NCBI RefSeq assembly: GCF_002001165.1
Contig: NZ_MUNQ01000013.1
Location: forward strand, 1 to 64,000
Reading direction: 5' to 3'
DNA from: Rhodanobacter sp. C05
GTDB lineage: Bacteria; Pseudomonadota; Gammaproteobacteria; Xanthomonadales; Rhodanobacteraceae
DNA: 64,000 bases
Shown piece after piece: positions 46,674 to 54,717 of this stretch. Under the pieces are notes generated by a model, which was given only the letters and a program-made list of their open reading frames with translations, had not been told where the DNA came from and did no database searches. Each line of letters begins with the position of its first letter. The first letter of the stretch is position 1. The position numbers and the translations under genes are program-made.

Positions 46674-47135
46674 ATGATGACTCTACTGACCTTGCTGCTT
46701 ATGTTGCCTGCCGCGCTGATCGCCAGCGCAGCGGTCAAACGCGTGCCGGTCGGTCAGGTCTACAGCCTGTATCGGCATGGCAAGCCGGTGCGCCTGCTGC
46801 AGGCGGGCACGCATCTGGTGCTGCCGTTGCTGGACCGGGTGGAACACAAGATCAATCTGGCTGGACAGACGCTGCACTTCGAGGAGTCCCGCGCCGATGC
46901 ACATGACGTGCGCGGTACGGTGTACTGGCAGGTGCTGGAGCCGGAGCGCGCCGATGCGGTATTCGAACAGGTCGACCAGTTGATCCGTCGTGGCGCACAG
47001 GAAGCTTTGCGCGATGAACCTGAGGTCGATCGCGCCGATCGCCGTGATTTGGGGGCGCGCCTGAAGCAGTCGTTGAACCATGCATTGCGCGAACGCGGCA
47101 TGATGGTGACCCGGGTCGAGCTGGATGTAGCCTGA
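46674..47135 (+). CDS. Small SPFH/Band 7-like membrane protein
   Basis: A 153-residue protein with an N-terminal membrane segment (MTLLTLLLMLPAALIASAAV) and a short SPFH-like domain (VPVGQVYSLYRHGKPVRLLQAGTHLVLPLLDRV, then VRGTVYWQVLEPERADAVFEQVDQLIRRGAQEALR). The typical SPFH pattern is present (GTHLVLPLLDRV; VYWQVLEPERA), but the C-terminal oligomerisation helix of full-length stomatins is missing. These proteins organise membrane microdomains; the partner here is unknown. The adjacent ATG at 46677 is an alternative start. A strong terminator follows at 47196. Confidence 0.78.
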   Translation: MMTLLTLLLMLPAALIASAAVKRVPVGQVYSLYRHGKPVRLLQAGTHLVLPLLDRVEHKINLAGQTLHFEESRADAHDVRGTVYWQVLEPERADAVFEQVDQLIRRGAQEALRDEPEVDRADRRDLGARLKQSLNHALRERGMMVTRVELDVA

Positions 47136-47195
47136 GTAGTGAATCGCGCCAGGGCGCCCGAGAGCGTCCGCGCCACAGGGGATTTGTAAACCTTG

Positions 47196-47222
47196 AAACC
47201 CGCTACGGCGGGTTTTCTTTTG
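47196..47222 (+). terminator. Rho-independent terminator after the SPFH gene
   Basis: AAACCCGC and GCGGGTTT pair around TACG, followed by TCTTTTG. It separates the SPFH gene from rsmG. Confidence 0.88.
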
Positions 47223-47306
47223 CCGGCTTGCTTCAGGCATGACCCGCTGGCATCGTCGCCATCCGGCCCCGATACTGCCGACCTCGAACACGTACAGGAA
47301 AGCACC

Positions 47307-47936
47307 ATGGCAGCACGCGACGCCTTGCAGGCCCGGCTGGAACAAGGCATCGCCGCACTGGGGCTGACCTTGTCGGCCGATGCGGTATCGCGGCTGCTCG
47401 ACTATCAGGCGTTGCTGGAGCGCTGGAACGCCGCCTACAACCTCACTGCCGTGCGTGATCCGGCGGAGATGATCACCCGCCACCTGCTCGATTCGCTGGC
47501 GATCCTCCCGTATGTGCAGGGCAATACACTGGCCGACCTGGGCACCGGGCCGGGCCTGCCCGGCATTCCGCTGGCGATCGCCGCACCCGGGCGCGACATC
47601 CTGCTGGTCGATTCCAATGGCAAGAAGGTCCGCTTCCTGCGCGAAGCGATCCGCGCACTGAAGCTGGACGGCGTACGCGCCGTGCAGTCGCGGGTGGAAG
47701 AGGTCGAAGGCCAGTACGACTGCATCACCGCGCGTGCCTTCGCCAGTCTCGCCGACATGCTCGGCTGGGGCGGCCATCTGCTTGCACCGAACGGAATCTG
47801 GCTGGCGATGAAGGGCAAGCGGCCAGATGAAGAGTTGCCTGGCATACCGGCCGGCTTTGTGGTGCGCGGCACGCATGAACTGAGCGTGCCGGGACTGCCG
47901 GCCGAGCGTCATCTGCTGGTACTCGGCCGCGTCTGA
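47307..47936 (+). CDS. rsmG: 16S rRNA (guanine527-N7)-methyltransferase
   Basis: RsmG (GidB) methylates N7 of G527 in 16S rRNA; loss gives low-level streptomycin resistance. The 209-residue protein has the SAM-binding motif LADLGTGPGLPGIPLAI (about 72-88), then LLVDSNGKKVRFLREAI, and TARAFASLADML. The start at 47307 follows AGGA by 8 bases. Normally rsmG stands next to parA-parB; here a GH1 gene and an ATPase gene separate them. The stop is 11 bases from the GH1 stop (convergent). Confidence 0.95.
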   Translation: MAARDALQARLEQGIAALGLTLSADAVSRLLDYQALLERWNAAYNLTAVRDPAEMITRHLLDSLAILPYVQGNTLADLGTGPGLPGIPLAIAAPGRDILLVDSNGKKVRFLREAIRALKLDGVRAVQSRVEEVEGQYDCITARAFASLADMLGWGGHLLAPNGIWLAMKGKRPDEELPGIPAGFVVRGTHELSVPGLPAERHLLVLGRV

Positions 47937-47947
47937 TCCGAAGGCGC

Positions 47948-49303
47948 TTAGTCGTCCAGCACGCTGCCGTTGCTTTCGATCACCTGCGCATACAGCTTCG
48001 CGGTGGCCTTGGGCGTGCGCTGCTGGGTGGCGAAGTCGACGTGGTACAGCCCGAACCGCTTGGAGAAACCCAGCGACCACTCCAGGTTGTCCATCAGCGA
48101 CCAGGCGTAATAGCCCTTCAGATTCACCCCGGCCTCGATCGCGCGGTGCAGTGCCTGGAGGTGCTTGCGCAGATAGCCGGTGCGCAGCGGATCGTCGAGT
48201 ACGGCATTTTCGGCCACCGGCGGATCGTAGAAAGCGGAACCGTTTTCGGTGATGTACAGCGGGATATCGCCGTAGCGACCCTTGAACCAGGTCAGCGTGT
48301 CGGTGAGGCCCTGCTCGAACACTTCCCAGCCGGTCTCGGTATAGGTCCTGTTCGGTTGGCGCACCGGCACCGCTTTCAGTGGATAAGCGTCTGGATCGTG
48401 CTTCACAACCGCACGGGTGTAGTAGTTGATGCCGACGAAATCGACCGGCTGGTGGGTCAATTTGAAATCTTCCTGCGGAAAATCCGGCCACGCCTCACCG
48501 AAGATTTCCTGCAGCTCGGGCGGGTAGCTGCCGAGCAGCGCCGGATCGGCGAACTGCTGATTCATGTACGCATGCGCTCGACGGGTCGCGGCGAGATCTT
48601 CGGCGCTGTCCGAATGCGGGTATTTCGGCTCGATGTTGAACACCACACCGATCTCGTGTCTGCCGTGCGCGCGATACGCCTGGATGCCGGCACCGCTGGC
48701 GCGCATCAGATTGTGCGCGGCGATCGGTGCCTCGAACTTGTTGCGATGGCCGGGCGCCAGCGCGCCGTGCAGGTAGCCGCCATCGGTGACCACCCACGGC
48801 TCGTTGAGGGTGGACCAGCGCGGTACGCGATCGTCCAGCGCCTTGAACATCACTTCGGCGTAATCGGCGAACCAGTGCGCGATGTCGCGGTTGAGCCAGC
48901 CGCCGCGGTCATCGAGTGCGGCCGGCAGGTCCCAGTGGAACAGCGTGGCATTCGGCACAATGCCGTTCTCCAGCAGTTCGTCGACCAGCCGCGAATAGAA
49001 ATCCAGCCCTTTCGCATTGACCCGCCCGATACCCTCGGGCAGCACGCGCGCCCAGTTGATGCTGAAGCGGTAACCCTGCAGGCCCAGCGCCTTCATCAAT
49101 TGCACGTCGTCCTTGTAGCGACGGTAGTGATCGCAGGCGACATCACCGTTGTCGTTGTTGTGCATCATCCCCGGCGTGTGCGCGAAACGCTGCCAGATAC
49201 TGGGGCCGGCGCCATCGGCCAGCGGTGAGCCCTCGATCTGGTAGGCCGAAGTGGCGGCTCCCCAGTGGAAACCGTCGGGAAAGCGGAAACTGCGGCGTGT
49301 CAT
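47948..49303 (-). CDS. GH1 beta-glucosidase
   Basis: A 451-residue glycoside hydrolase family 1 enzyme with both catalytic glutamates: acid/base Glu168 in TLNEP and nucleophile Glu353 in ITENGSAF. The N-terminal signature FRFPDGFHWGAATSAYQIEG is canonical, and no signal peptide is present, so it works in the cytoplasm, hydrolysing imported beta-linked oligosaccharides to glucose. GGGAG is 4 bases before the ATG at 49303. It faces the ATPase gene across an operator and is convergent with rsmG. The exact linkage preference is unknown. Confidence 0.95.
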   Translation of the reverse strand: MTRRSFRFPDGFHWGAATSAYQIEGSPLADGAGPSIWQRFAHTPGMMHNNDNGDVACDHYRRYKDDVQLMKALGLQGYRFSINWARVLPEGIGRVNAKGLDFYSRLVDELLENGIVPNATLFHWDLPAALDDRGGWLNRDIAHWFADYAEVMFKALDDRVPRWSTLNEPWVVTDGGYLHGALAPGHRNKFEAPIAAHNLMRASGAGIQAYRAHGRHEIGVVFNIEPKYPHSDSAEDLAATRRAHAYMNQQFADPALLGSYPPELQEIFGEAWPDFPQEDFKLTHQPVDFVGINYYTRAVVKHDPDAYPLKAVPVRQPNRTYTETGWEVFEQGLTDTLTWFKGRYGDIPLYITENGSAFYDPPVAENAVLDDPLRTGYLRKHLQALHRAIEAGVNLKGYYAWSLMDNLEWSLGFSKRFGLYHVDFATQQRTPKATAKLYAQVIESNGSVLDD

Positions 49304-49330
49304 GGGGCTCCCTGCGACTCGATACGCTTG

Positions 49331-49346
49331 ATGTAAACGATTACAT
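49331..49346. promoter_or_regulatory. LacI-type operator between GH1 and ATPase genes
   Basis: ATGTAAACGATTACAT is a near-perfect palindrome with a central CG (14 of 16 positions symmetric), the classic LacI-family operator form. It lies in the 133-base divergent gap and can control both genes. Confidence 0.8.
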
Positions 49347-49436
49347 GGGCAGAATAGCCCAACGTCCCGCCGAAGTGCAGACAAGCGCATGCTCTGGCGG
49401 GACGGGCCATCGTGGCCAACTGCACCGGAGATGTCG

Positions 49437-50528
49437 ATGGCCGCCGTACATCTGGATCAGCTGCGCAAGGTCTACCCGAACGGCCACGTCGGCGTGGCCG
49501 GCGCCAGCTTCGACATCGCCGATGGCGAGCTGCTGGTACTGGTGGGGCCTTCGGGCTGCGGCAAGACCACCTTGCTGCGGATGATCGCCGGGCTGGAATC
49601 GATCAGCAGCGGCACCCTCAGCATCGACGCCCGCGTGGTCAACGAGGTGGCGCCGAAGGATCGCGACATCGCGATGGTGTTCCAGAACTACGCGCTGTAT
49701 CCGCACATGACCGTGGCGGAAAACCTCGGCTTCGGCCTGCGCCTGCGTGGGCACAAGCAGGCCGAGATCGACCGCCGCGTGACCGCGGCGGCCAAGACGC
49801 TGGAGCTGGATTCACGACTGGCCGCGCGCCCGGGCGCGCTGTCCGGGGGCCAGCGCCAGCGGGTAGCCTTGGGTCGTGCGCTGGTGCGCGATCCGAGGGT
49901 GTTTCTGCTCGACGAGCCGCTGTCCAATCTCGACGCCAAGCTGCGGTTGTCGATGCGGGTGGAGATCGCGCGGCTGCACCGGCAGCTGAAGGCCACCATG
50001 ATCTACGTCACCCATGACCAGATCGAGGCGATGACGCTGGGCCAGCGCATCGTGGTGCTCGATGGCGGGGTGATCCAGCAGATCGACACGCCGATGAACC
50101 TGTACGAACGGCCGGCCAACCTGTTCGTCGCCGGTTTTGTCGGCAGTCCGGCGATGAACCTGCTGCGCGGCACCCTGCGCAGCGATCACGGCTGGATGCT
50201 GACCACTGACCATGGCGACATCGCCCTGGGTGATCCACCGCAGGCTGCCATGTGGCAGTCGTGGCGCGATCGCGAGGTGGTCCTGGGGATCCGCCCGGAA
50301 CATCTGCAACCGCAGGCCACCGGCCCGACCGCATTGAGCGCCCGGCTGGAAGTGCTCGAACCGGTCGGCAACGAGATCTTCCTCAACCTGCGCCATGGCA
50401 CCCAGCCGCTGGTTTCGCGTGTGGCGCCGCAGGTCCTGCCCGAACCGGGCAGCACGGTGGCGCTGGGCCTGGTGATGGAGCGGCTGCATCTGTTTGATGG
50501 CGCCAGCGGTGTACGCATCGATGCCTGA
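49437..50528 (+). CDS. Sugar ABC transporter ATP-binding protein (MalK/UgpC type)
   Basis: A 363-residue ATPase that powers a CUT1 sugar importer. Walker A GPSGCGKTTLLRMIAG, the LSGGQRQR signature, Walker B VFLLDEPLSNLDAKLR, the H-loop YVTHDQIEAM, and a C-terminal TOBE/OB regulatory region (VVLGIRPEHLQ) are all present. The start at 49437 has GGAG with a 6-base spacer; ATG 49431 directly abuts it and is less likely. It is the missing ATPase for the permeases at 35777-37482, and no other permease lies nearby. It could also serve further transporters, as MsmX-like ATPases do. Confidence 0.93.
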   Translation: MAAVHLDQLRKVYPNGHVGVAGASFDIADGELLVLVGPSGCGKTTLLRMIAGLESISSGTLSIDARVVNEVAPKDRDIAMVFQNYALYPHMTVAENLGFGLRLRGHKQAEIDRRVTAAAKTLELDSRLAARPGALSGGQRQRVALGRALVRDPRVFLLDEPLSNLDAKLRLSMRVEIARLHRQLKATMIYVTHDQIEAMTLGQRIVVLDGGVIQQIDTPMNLYERPANLFVAGFVGSPAMNLLRGTLRSDHGWMLTTDHGDIALGDPPQAAMWQSWRDREVVLGIRPEHLQPQATGPTALSARLEVLEPVGNEIFLNLRHGTQPLVSRVAPQVLPEPGSTVALGLVMERLHLFDGASGVRIDA

Positions 50529-50608
50529 GGTGCACCCATCGGGCGGGAAGCGCTCGGCAGGGGTAGGCATTACACTAACCCTCTCCCGCGTACGGTAGCT
50601 ATCCATCC

Positions 50609-51487
50609 ATGGCTCGCATCATCGCTGTCGCCAACCAGAAAGGCGGCGTCGGCAAGACCACCACTGCCGTCAATCTTGCCGCTGCGCTGGCTGCCGCGAA
50701 GCGCAAGGTGTTGCTGGTCGACCTGGATCCGCAGGGCAATGCGACCATGGCTTCGGGCATCAACAAGCGCGACGCCAAGCCGGGCGGCTGCGAGGTATTG
50801 CTGGAAGAGGTCGAGATCGCTGCGGCGGTGGTGCCGACCGAGGGTCACTACGACTTGTTGCCGGGCAATGGCGACCTCACCGCCGCCGAGCTGAAGTTGA
50901 TGGATGCGCTGGCGCGCGAGCATCGGCTGAAGGAGCAACTGGCGAAGATCGGCGCGAAATACGACACCATCCTGATCGACTGCCCGCCGTCGCTGAACCT
51001 GCTCACGCTGAATGCACTGACCGCCGCCGACGGCGTGCTGATTCCGGTGCAATGCGAGTATTTCGCGCTGGAGGGTCTGTCCAGCCTGCTGGACACGATC
51101 AAGGCGGTGCGCCATCGATTGAATCCGACACTGGAGATCGAAGGCCTGCTGCGCACCATGTACGACGTGCGCAACAACCTCGGCAACGAGGTTTCCGCCC
51201 AGCTCACCCAGCATTTCGGCGACAAGGTGCTGCGCTCGATCATCCCGCGCAACGTGCGGCTGGCCGAGGCGCCCAGCCATGGACAGCCGATCCATCTGTA
51301 CGACCGCAGTTCGCGCGGCGCGATCGCCTACATCGGCCTGGCCGGCGAAATGATCCGGCGCGAGCGCGGACTGCCGCCACGCGCTGACTCGGTCGAGCAC
51401 GCCGATCCGGTCGATGACATCGAATCATCAAGGCATGACGACGGCGACGCGATCCTCGAGACGCCGCTCGCCAACCATCAGGAATAA
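50609..51487 (+). CDS. parA: Chromosome partitioning ATPase ParA
   Basis: A Walker-type ATPase that positions the ParB-parS complex. The 292-residue protein begins MARIIAVANQKGGVGKTTTAVNL, the deviant Walker A (KGGVGKTT, residues 11-18), with LLVDLDPQGNATM and TILIDCPPSLNLLTLNAL as Walker A' and B. The C-terminal tail (EHADPVDDIESSRHDDG) is acidic and unconserved. It lacks the N-terminal HTH of plasmid ParAs, so it is the chromosomal type. parB starts 4 bases after its stop. TACACT at about 50571 is a possible -10. Confidence 0.96.
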   Translation: MARIIAVANQKGGVGKTTTAVNLAAALAAAKRKVLLVDLDPQGNATMASGINKRDAKPGGCEVLLEEVEIAAAVVPTEGHYDLLPGNGDLTAAELKLMDALAREHRLKEQLAKIGAKYDTILIDCPPSLNLLTLNALTAADGVLIPVQCEYFALEGLSSLLDTIKAVRHRLNPTLEIEGLLRTMYDVRNNLGNEVSAQLTQHFGDKVLRSIIPRNVRLAEAPSHGQPIHLYDRSSRGAIAYIGLAGEMIRRERGLPPRADSVEHADPVDDIESSRHDDGDAILETPLANHQE

Positions 51488-51490
51488 AGC

Positions 51491-52360
51491 ATGGCTGCTG
51501 CGAAAAAACGTGGATTGGGACGCGGGCTCGATGCCCTGCTCGGTGGCGACGGCGAAGCTGCGCCGTCGGTGATCGGGCAGGAAGGCGAGCTGCGCATGCT
51601 GCCGATCCAGCAGATCCAGCCGGGCAAGTACCAGCCGCGCCGGCACTGGAACGACGAGGCGCTGGACGAGCTGGCCGCGTCGATCAAGGCGCAGGGCCTG
51701 ATCCAGCCGGTGGTGGTGCGCTCCATCGGCAAGAACAGTTACGAGCTGATCGCCGGCGAACGTCGCTGGCGCGCCGCCCAGCGTGCCCAGCTGGCCGAGC
51801 TGCCGGCACTGGTGAAGGTGGTGCCGGAGGCCGCGGTACCGGCGATGGCGCTGATCGAGAACATCCAGCGCCAGGACCTTACTCCGCTGGAAGAAGCCGA
51901 CGCGCTGAAGCGGCTGATCGACGATTTCGATCTCACCCATCAGCAAGCTGCCGACGCCGTCGGCCGTTCGCGCGCGGCCGTGTCCAACCTGTTGCGGCTG
52001 ACCGAACTGCCCGCCTCGATCAAGAAGCTGCTGGATGAGGGCAAGCTGGAGATGGGCCACGCCCGCTGCCTGCTGACCTTGCCCGAGCGCGAAGCCGAGG
52101 GTCTGGCGCTCGAAGCGGCGCGCAACGGCTGGAGCGTGCGCGAGCTGGAAGAGGCGGCCCGACGTGCGCAGCAGGCGCCGAAGGGCAAGGCGAAGAGTGC
52201 GCCGCCGCGTGATGCCAACATCGCCGACCTGGAGCGTCAACTCAGCGAACGCTTCGCCACTCGCGTCGAGCTGACCCAGGGCCGCGGTAGCCGCGGCAAG
52301 CTGGTGATCCATTACCACAGCAACGACGAGCTGGAAGGCATCCTCGGCAAGATCCGCTGA
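51491..52360 (+). CDS. parB: Chromosome partitioning protein ParB
   Basis: Binds parS and spreads along DNA as a CTP-dependent clamp. The 289-residue protein starts with the usual basic KKRGLGRGLDALLGG leader, has the CTPase/clamp region (LPIQQIQPGKYQPRRHW, then YELIAGERRWRAAQRAQL with GERRWRA), the HTH region (LTHQQAADAVGRSRAAVSNLLRL) that reads parS, and a C-terminal dimer domain. Two perfect parS sites in recF (4510 and 5134) are the obvious targets. CAGGAA lies 8 bases before the ATG. Confidence 0.97.
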   Translation: MAAAKKRGLGRGLDALLGGDGEAAPSVIGQEGELRMLPIQQIQPGKYQPRRHWNDEALDELAASIKAQGLIQPVVVRSIGKNSYELIAGERRWRAAQRAQLAELPALVKVVPEAAVPAMALIENIQRQDLTPLEEADALKRLIDDFDLTHQQAADAVGRSRAAVSNLLRLTELPASIKKLLDEGKLEMGHARCLLTLPEREAEGLALEAARNGWSVRELEEAARRAQQAPKGKAKSAPPRDANIADLERQLSERFATRVELTQGRGSRGKLVIHYHSNDELEGILGKIR

Positions 52361-52375
52361 GGTTTTGCTTTTGCT

Positions 52376-52399
52376 CCCTCCCCTGCTCGCAGGGGAGGG
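52376..52399 (+). terminator. Hairpin after parB (CCCTCCCC-type repeat)
   Basis: CCCTCCCCTGC pairs with GCAGGGGAGGG around a 2-base loop. It is the probable parAB terminator and is related to the CCCTCTCCC element at 35669. Further similar C/G-rich blocks and a run of nine G lie at 52441-52480. Confidence 0.55.
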
Positions 52400-52579
52400 T
52401 TGGGGAGGGGTTGCTCTCCGCCACGCAAGGTCAAAAGCTTTACCCCCTCCCAACCTCCTCCTACTTGCGGGGGGGGGAACAGTCAAGGCTATGGGAGGAG
52501 GCGCGCTCTGCCACTTGGCATTAAACTGCCCCGCTGCTGCACCAGACGCAGCAGCTGCCCCAGCTGAAAGGCTTTCCCC

Positions 52580-53296
52580 ATGCCGCAACTTTCCGTCGTC
52601 GTCCCCGTCTTCAACGAACGCGACAACATTCCGCCGTTGCTCGCCGAAATCGCTGCTGCGCTGCGCGGCAAGGTCGATTACGAAGTCATCTACATCGATG
52701 ACGATTCCAGCGACGACAGCCGTGCCGTGCTGGCTGCGCAAAAGGTCGCGCATCCCGAGCTGCGCGTGCTGCACCACGTCACCCGCAGTGGGCAGAGCAC
52801 GGCGGTGTGGAACGGCGTGCGTGCGGCGCAGTCGCCGTGGATCGCCACGCTGGATGGTGACGGCCAGAACGACCCGGCCGACATTCCCAACCTGCTCGCC
52901 GCGCGCGACAAGGCTGCCGCCGAGACACGGCTGTTTGCCGGCTGGCGTACCACCCGCCGCGACAGCTTCAACAAGCGCATCTCCTCGAAGATCGCCAACG
53001 CGGTGCGCTCGCGCATGCTCAGGGACGCCACGCCGGATACCGGTTGCGGGCTGAAGCTGTTCGAGCGCGAGGTGTTCCTGCGCCTGCCCTACTTCGACCA
53101 CATGCATCGTTATCTGCCAGCACTGGTCAAACGCGCCGGCTTCCAGAGCCAGAGCGTGCCGGTCAGCCATCGCCCGCGCACGGCTGGCGTGTCCAAGTAC
53201 GGCATGCTGGATCGGCTCTGGGTCGGCCTGGCCGACCTGCGTGGCGTGGCGTGGCTGATGCGGCGCGGCAAGGTGACCAGGGTCGAAGAACTCTGA
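52580..53296 (+). CDS. Family 2 glycosyltransferase (dolichol-phosphate-mannose-synthase-like)
   Basis: A 238-residue GT-A fold enzyme: LSVVVPVFNERDNIPPLL (nucleotide-sugar binding start), a metal-site DGDGQNDP (DxD), FAGWRTTRRDSFNKRISSKIAN and HRYLPALVKRAG. These are the hallmarks of polyprenyl-phosphate glycosyltransferases such as DPMS and ArnC-like enzymes. No C-terminal membrane segments are present, so it is a soluble or peripheral type. No partner membrane gene is adjacent. The sugar donor and acceptor are unknown. Confidence 0.88.
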   Translation: MPQLSVVVPVFNERDNIPPLLAEIAAALRGKVDYEVIYIDDDSSDDSRAVLAAQKVAHPELRVLHHVTRSGQSTAVWNGVRAAQSPWIATLDGDGQNDPADIPNLLAARDKAAAETRLFAGWRTTRRDSFNKRISSKIANAVRSRMLRDATPDTGCGLKLFEREVFLRLPYFDHMHRYLPALVKRAGFQSQSVPVSHRPRTAGVSKYGMLDRLWVGLADLRGVAWLMRRGKVTRVEEL

Positions 53297-53360
53297 TCCG
53301 GATCACGCCGGGCTGATCCGGCCGTCGTATGCTGGGAATCTTCCGTTCGGGAGATCGCCC

Positions 53361-53729
53361 GTGAGCATTGCCGTCAAACGTGTCTACGAACCGGCCGCGA
53401 AAGCCGATGGGTATCGCGTGCTGGTCGATAGGCTGTGGCCACGTGGGTTGAAGAAGGAAGACGTGTCGCTGGATCAATGGGCGAAGGAGCTGGCGCCCTC
53501 CACCGCATTGCGCCAGTGGTTTGGGCATGAACCGGCACGCTGGGACGGCTTTCGCCATCGCTACGCCACCGAGCTGGATGCTGCGGCCGAGCACTGGCGG
53601 CCGCTGGCCGAGCGTGCGGCACGGCATGTGGTCACCCTGCTCTACGGCGCGCGCGATGAGGAGCACAACAACGCGGTGGCGTTGAAGTCTTATCTGGAAA
53701 ACTGGTTGCGCACGCACGGCCCGCGTTGA
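53361..53729 (+). CDS. DUF488 family protein
   Basis: A 122-residue protein: IAVKRVYEPAAKADGYRVLV, DRLWPRGLKKEDVSLDQW, AKELAPSTALRQWFGH and ARDEEHNNAVALKSYL are all typical of the DUF488 (YeaO-like) family. The function is unknown. It starts at GTG with GGGAG about 8 bases upstream. Probably a single-gene unit. Confidence 0.9.
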   Translation: MSIAVKRVYEPAAKADGYRVLVDRLWPRGLKKEDVSLDQWAKELAPSTALRQWFGHEPARWDGFRHRYATELDAAAEHWRPLAERAARHVVTLLYGARDEEHNNAVALKSYLENWLRTHGPR

Positions 53730-53753
53730 CGCAGCTGAATTCGGAGAAAGCGT

Positions 53754-54704
53754 TCAGGGCTGGCGCTGTGGTGTCGCCGCTTTCGACCAGTGCGCCAGCG
53801 CCTCGCGCGTCTGCGCGCGACCACGTTCGATCAGTTCGCGGGCGCGGTAGAACTCATACGCAGTCGATACGTTGCGCGGCAGCTGGATCAGCAGATCCGG
53901 CTCGTAGGCAGCCAGGCGCAAGCGAGAGAGGTTCGCCTGCATCAGGTCCATCGACTGATTGAGCAGATCCCAGGCGCCGGGCTCGCGTGGCTTGCCTTCG
54001 CTGTGCGGCAGCAGTCGGCCGAAGAATTCGCCGAGGCGGTGGCGGTAACTGGTCTCGTCGACGGGATCATCGGCTGGAGTCACCACGGACGCCAGCTCCG
54101 CCGGACCATCCATGCTGACGGCGAACAGGTAGTCGGCTGGGTCGCGGATCAGCGGCGTGACCGGCACGGGATTGAGCAAGGCGCCGTCAAGCAGGCGGCG
54201 CTCGCCAATCGTGTAAGGCCGGAACACTGTTGGAATCGAGATCGAGGCGCGGATCGCGTCGAATAGCGAGCCGCGGGTCAGCCACACTTCGCGTTCGCGA
54301 TCGAGATCGGTGGCGACCGCGGTAAAAGCGAGCGGCAGTTCCTCGATGCAGACGTCACCGATCATTTCGCGCAGCGTGCCGATGATCCGCTCGCCCTTGA
54401 TCAGGCCGCCGCCGGAGAACGTCCAGTCGAGCAGCTTGAACACGTCGAGCCTGGCCAGCGTGCAGACCCAGTCGCGATAGACATCGAGCTTGCCCATCGC
54501 ATATACGCCACCGATCAAGGCGCCCATCGAGGTGCCGGCAATCGCGGTGATCTGGAATCCCTGCGCCTCGATCTCTTCGATCACGCCGATATGCGCCAGG
54601 CCCTTCGCACCACCGGCACCGAGCGCCAGCGCGATGGTGGGCTTGCGCGGTACCACGGCATCGGCCGGTGCCGCGCTGGGATCGGCGATATCGGTGTGAC
54701 TCAT
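53754..54704 (-). CDS. Patatin-like phospholipase (RssA-like)
   Basis: A 316-residue serine hydrolase with the catalytic dyad Ser59 (AIAGTSMGAL) and Asp173 (RRLLDGALLNP) and the oxyanion loop GAGGAKGLAHIG. No regulatory domain is fused, unlike the NTE-type protein at 28569. C-terminal region about 180-316 is charged. It follows a WYL regulator gene by 13 bases on the same strand, so the two are likely co-transcribed. The lipid substrate is unknown. Confidence 0.9.
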   Translation of the reverse strand: MSHTDIADPSAAPADAVVPRKPTIALALGAGGAKGLAHIGVIEEIEAQGFQITAIAGTSMGALIGGVYAMGKLDVYRDWVCTLARLDVFKLLDWTFSGGGLIKGERIIGTLREMIGDVCIEELPLAFTAVATDLDREREVWLTRGSLFDAIRASISIPTVFRPYTIGERRLLDGALLNPVPVTPLIRDPADYLFAVSMDGPAELASVVTPADDPVDETSYRHRLGEFFGRLLPHSEGKPREPGAWDLLNQSMDLMQANLSRLRLAAYEPDLLIQLPRNVSTAYEFYRARELIERGRAQTREALAHWSKAATPQRQP

Positions 54705-54717
54705 CGCGGCGCCTCGC

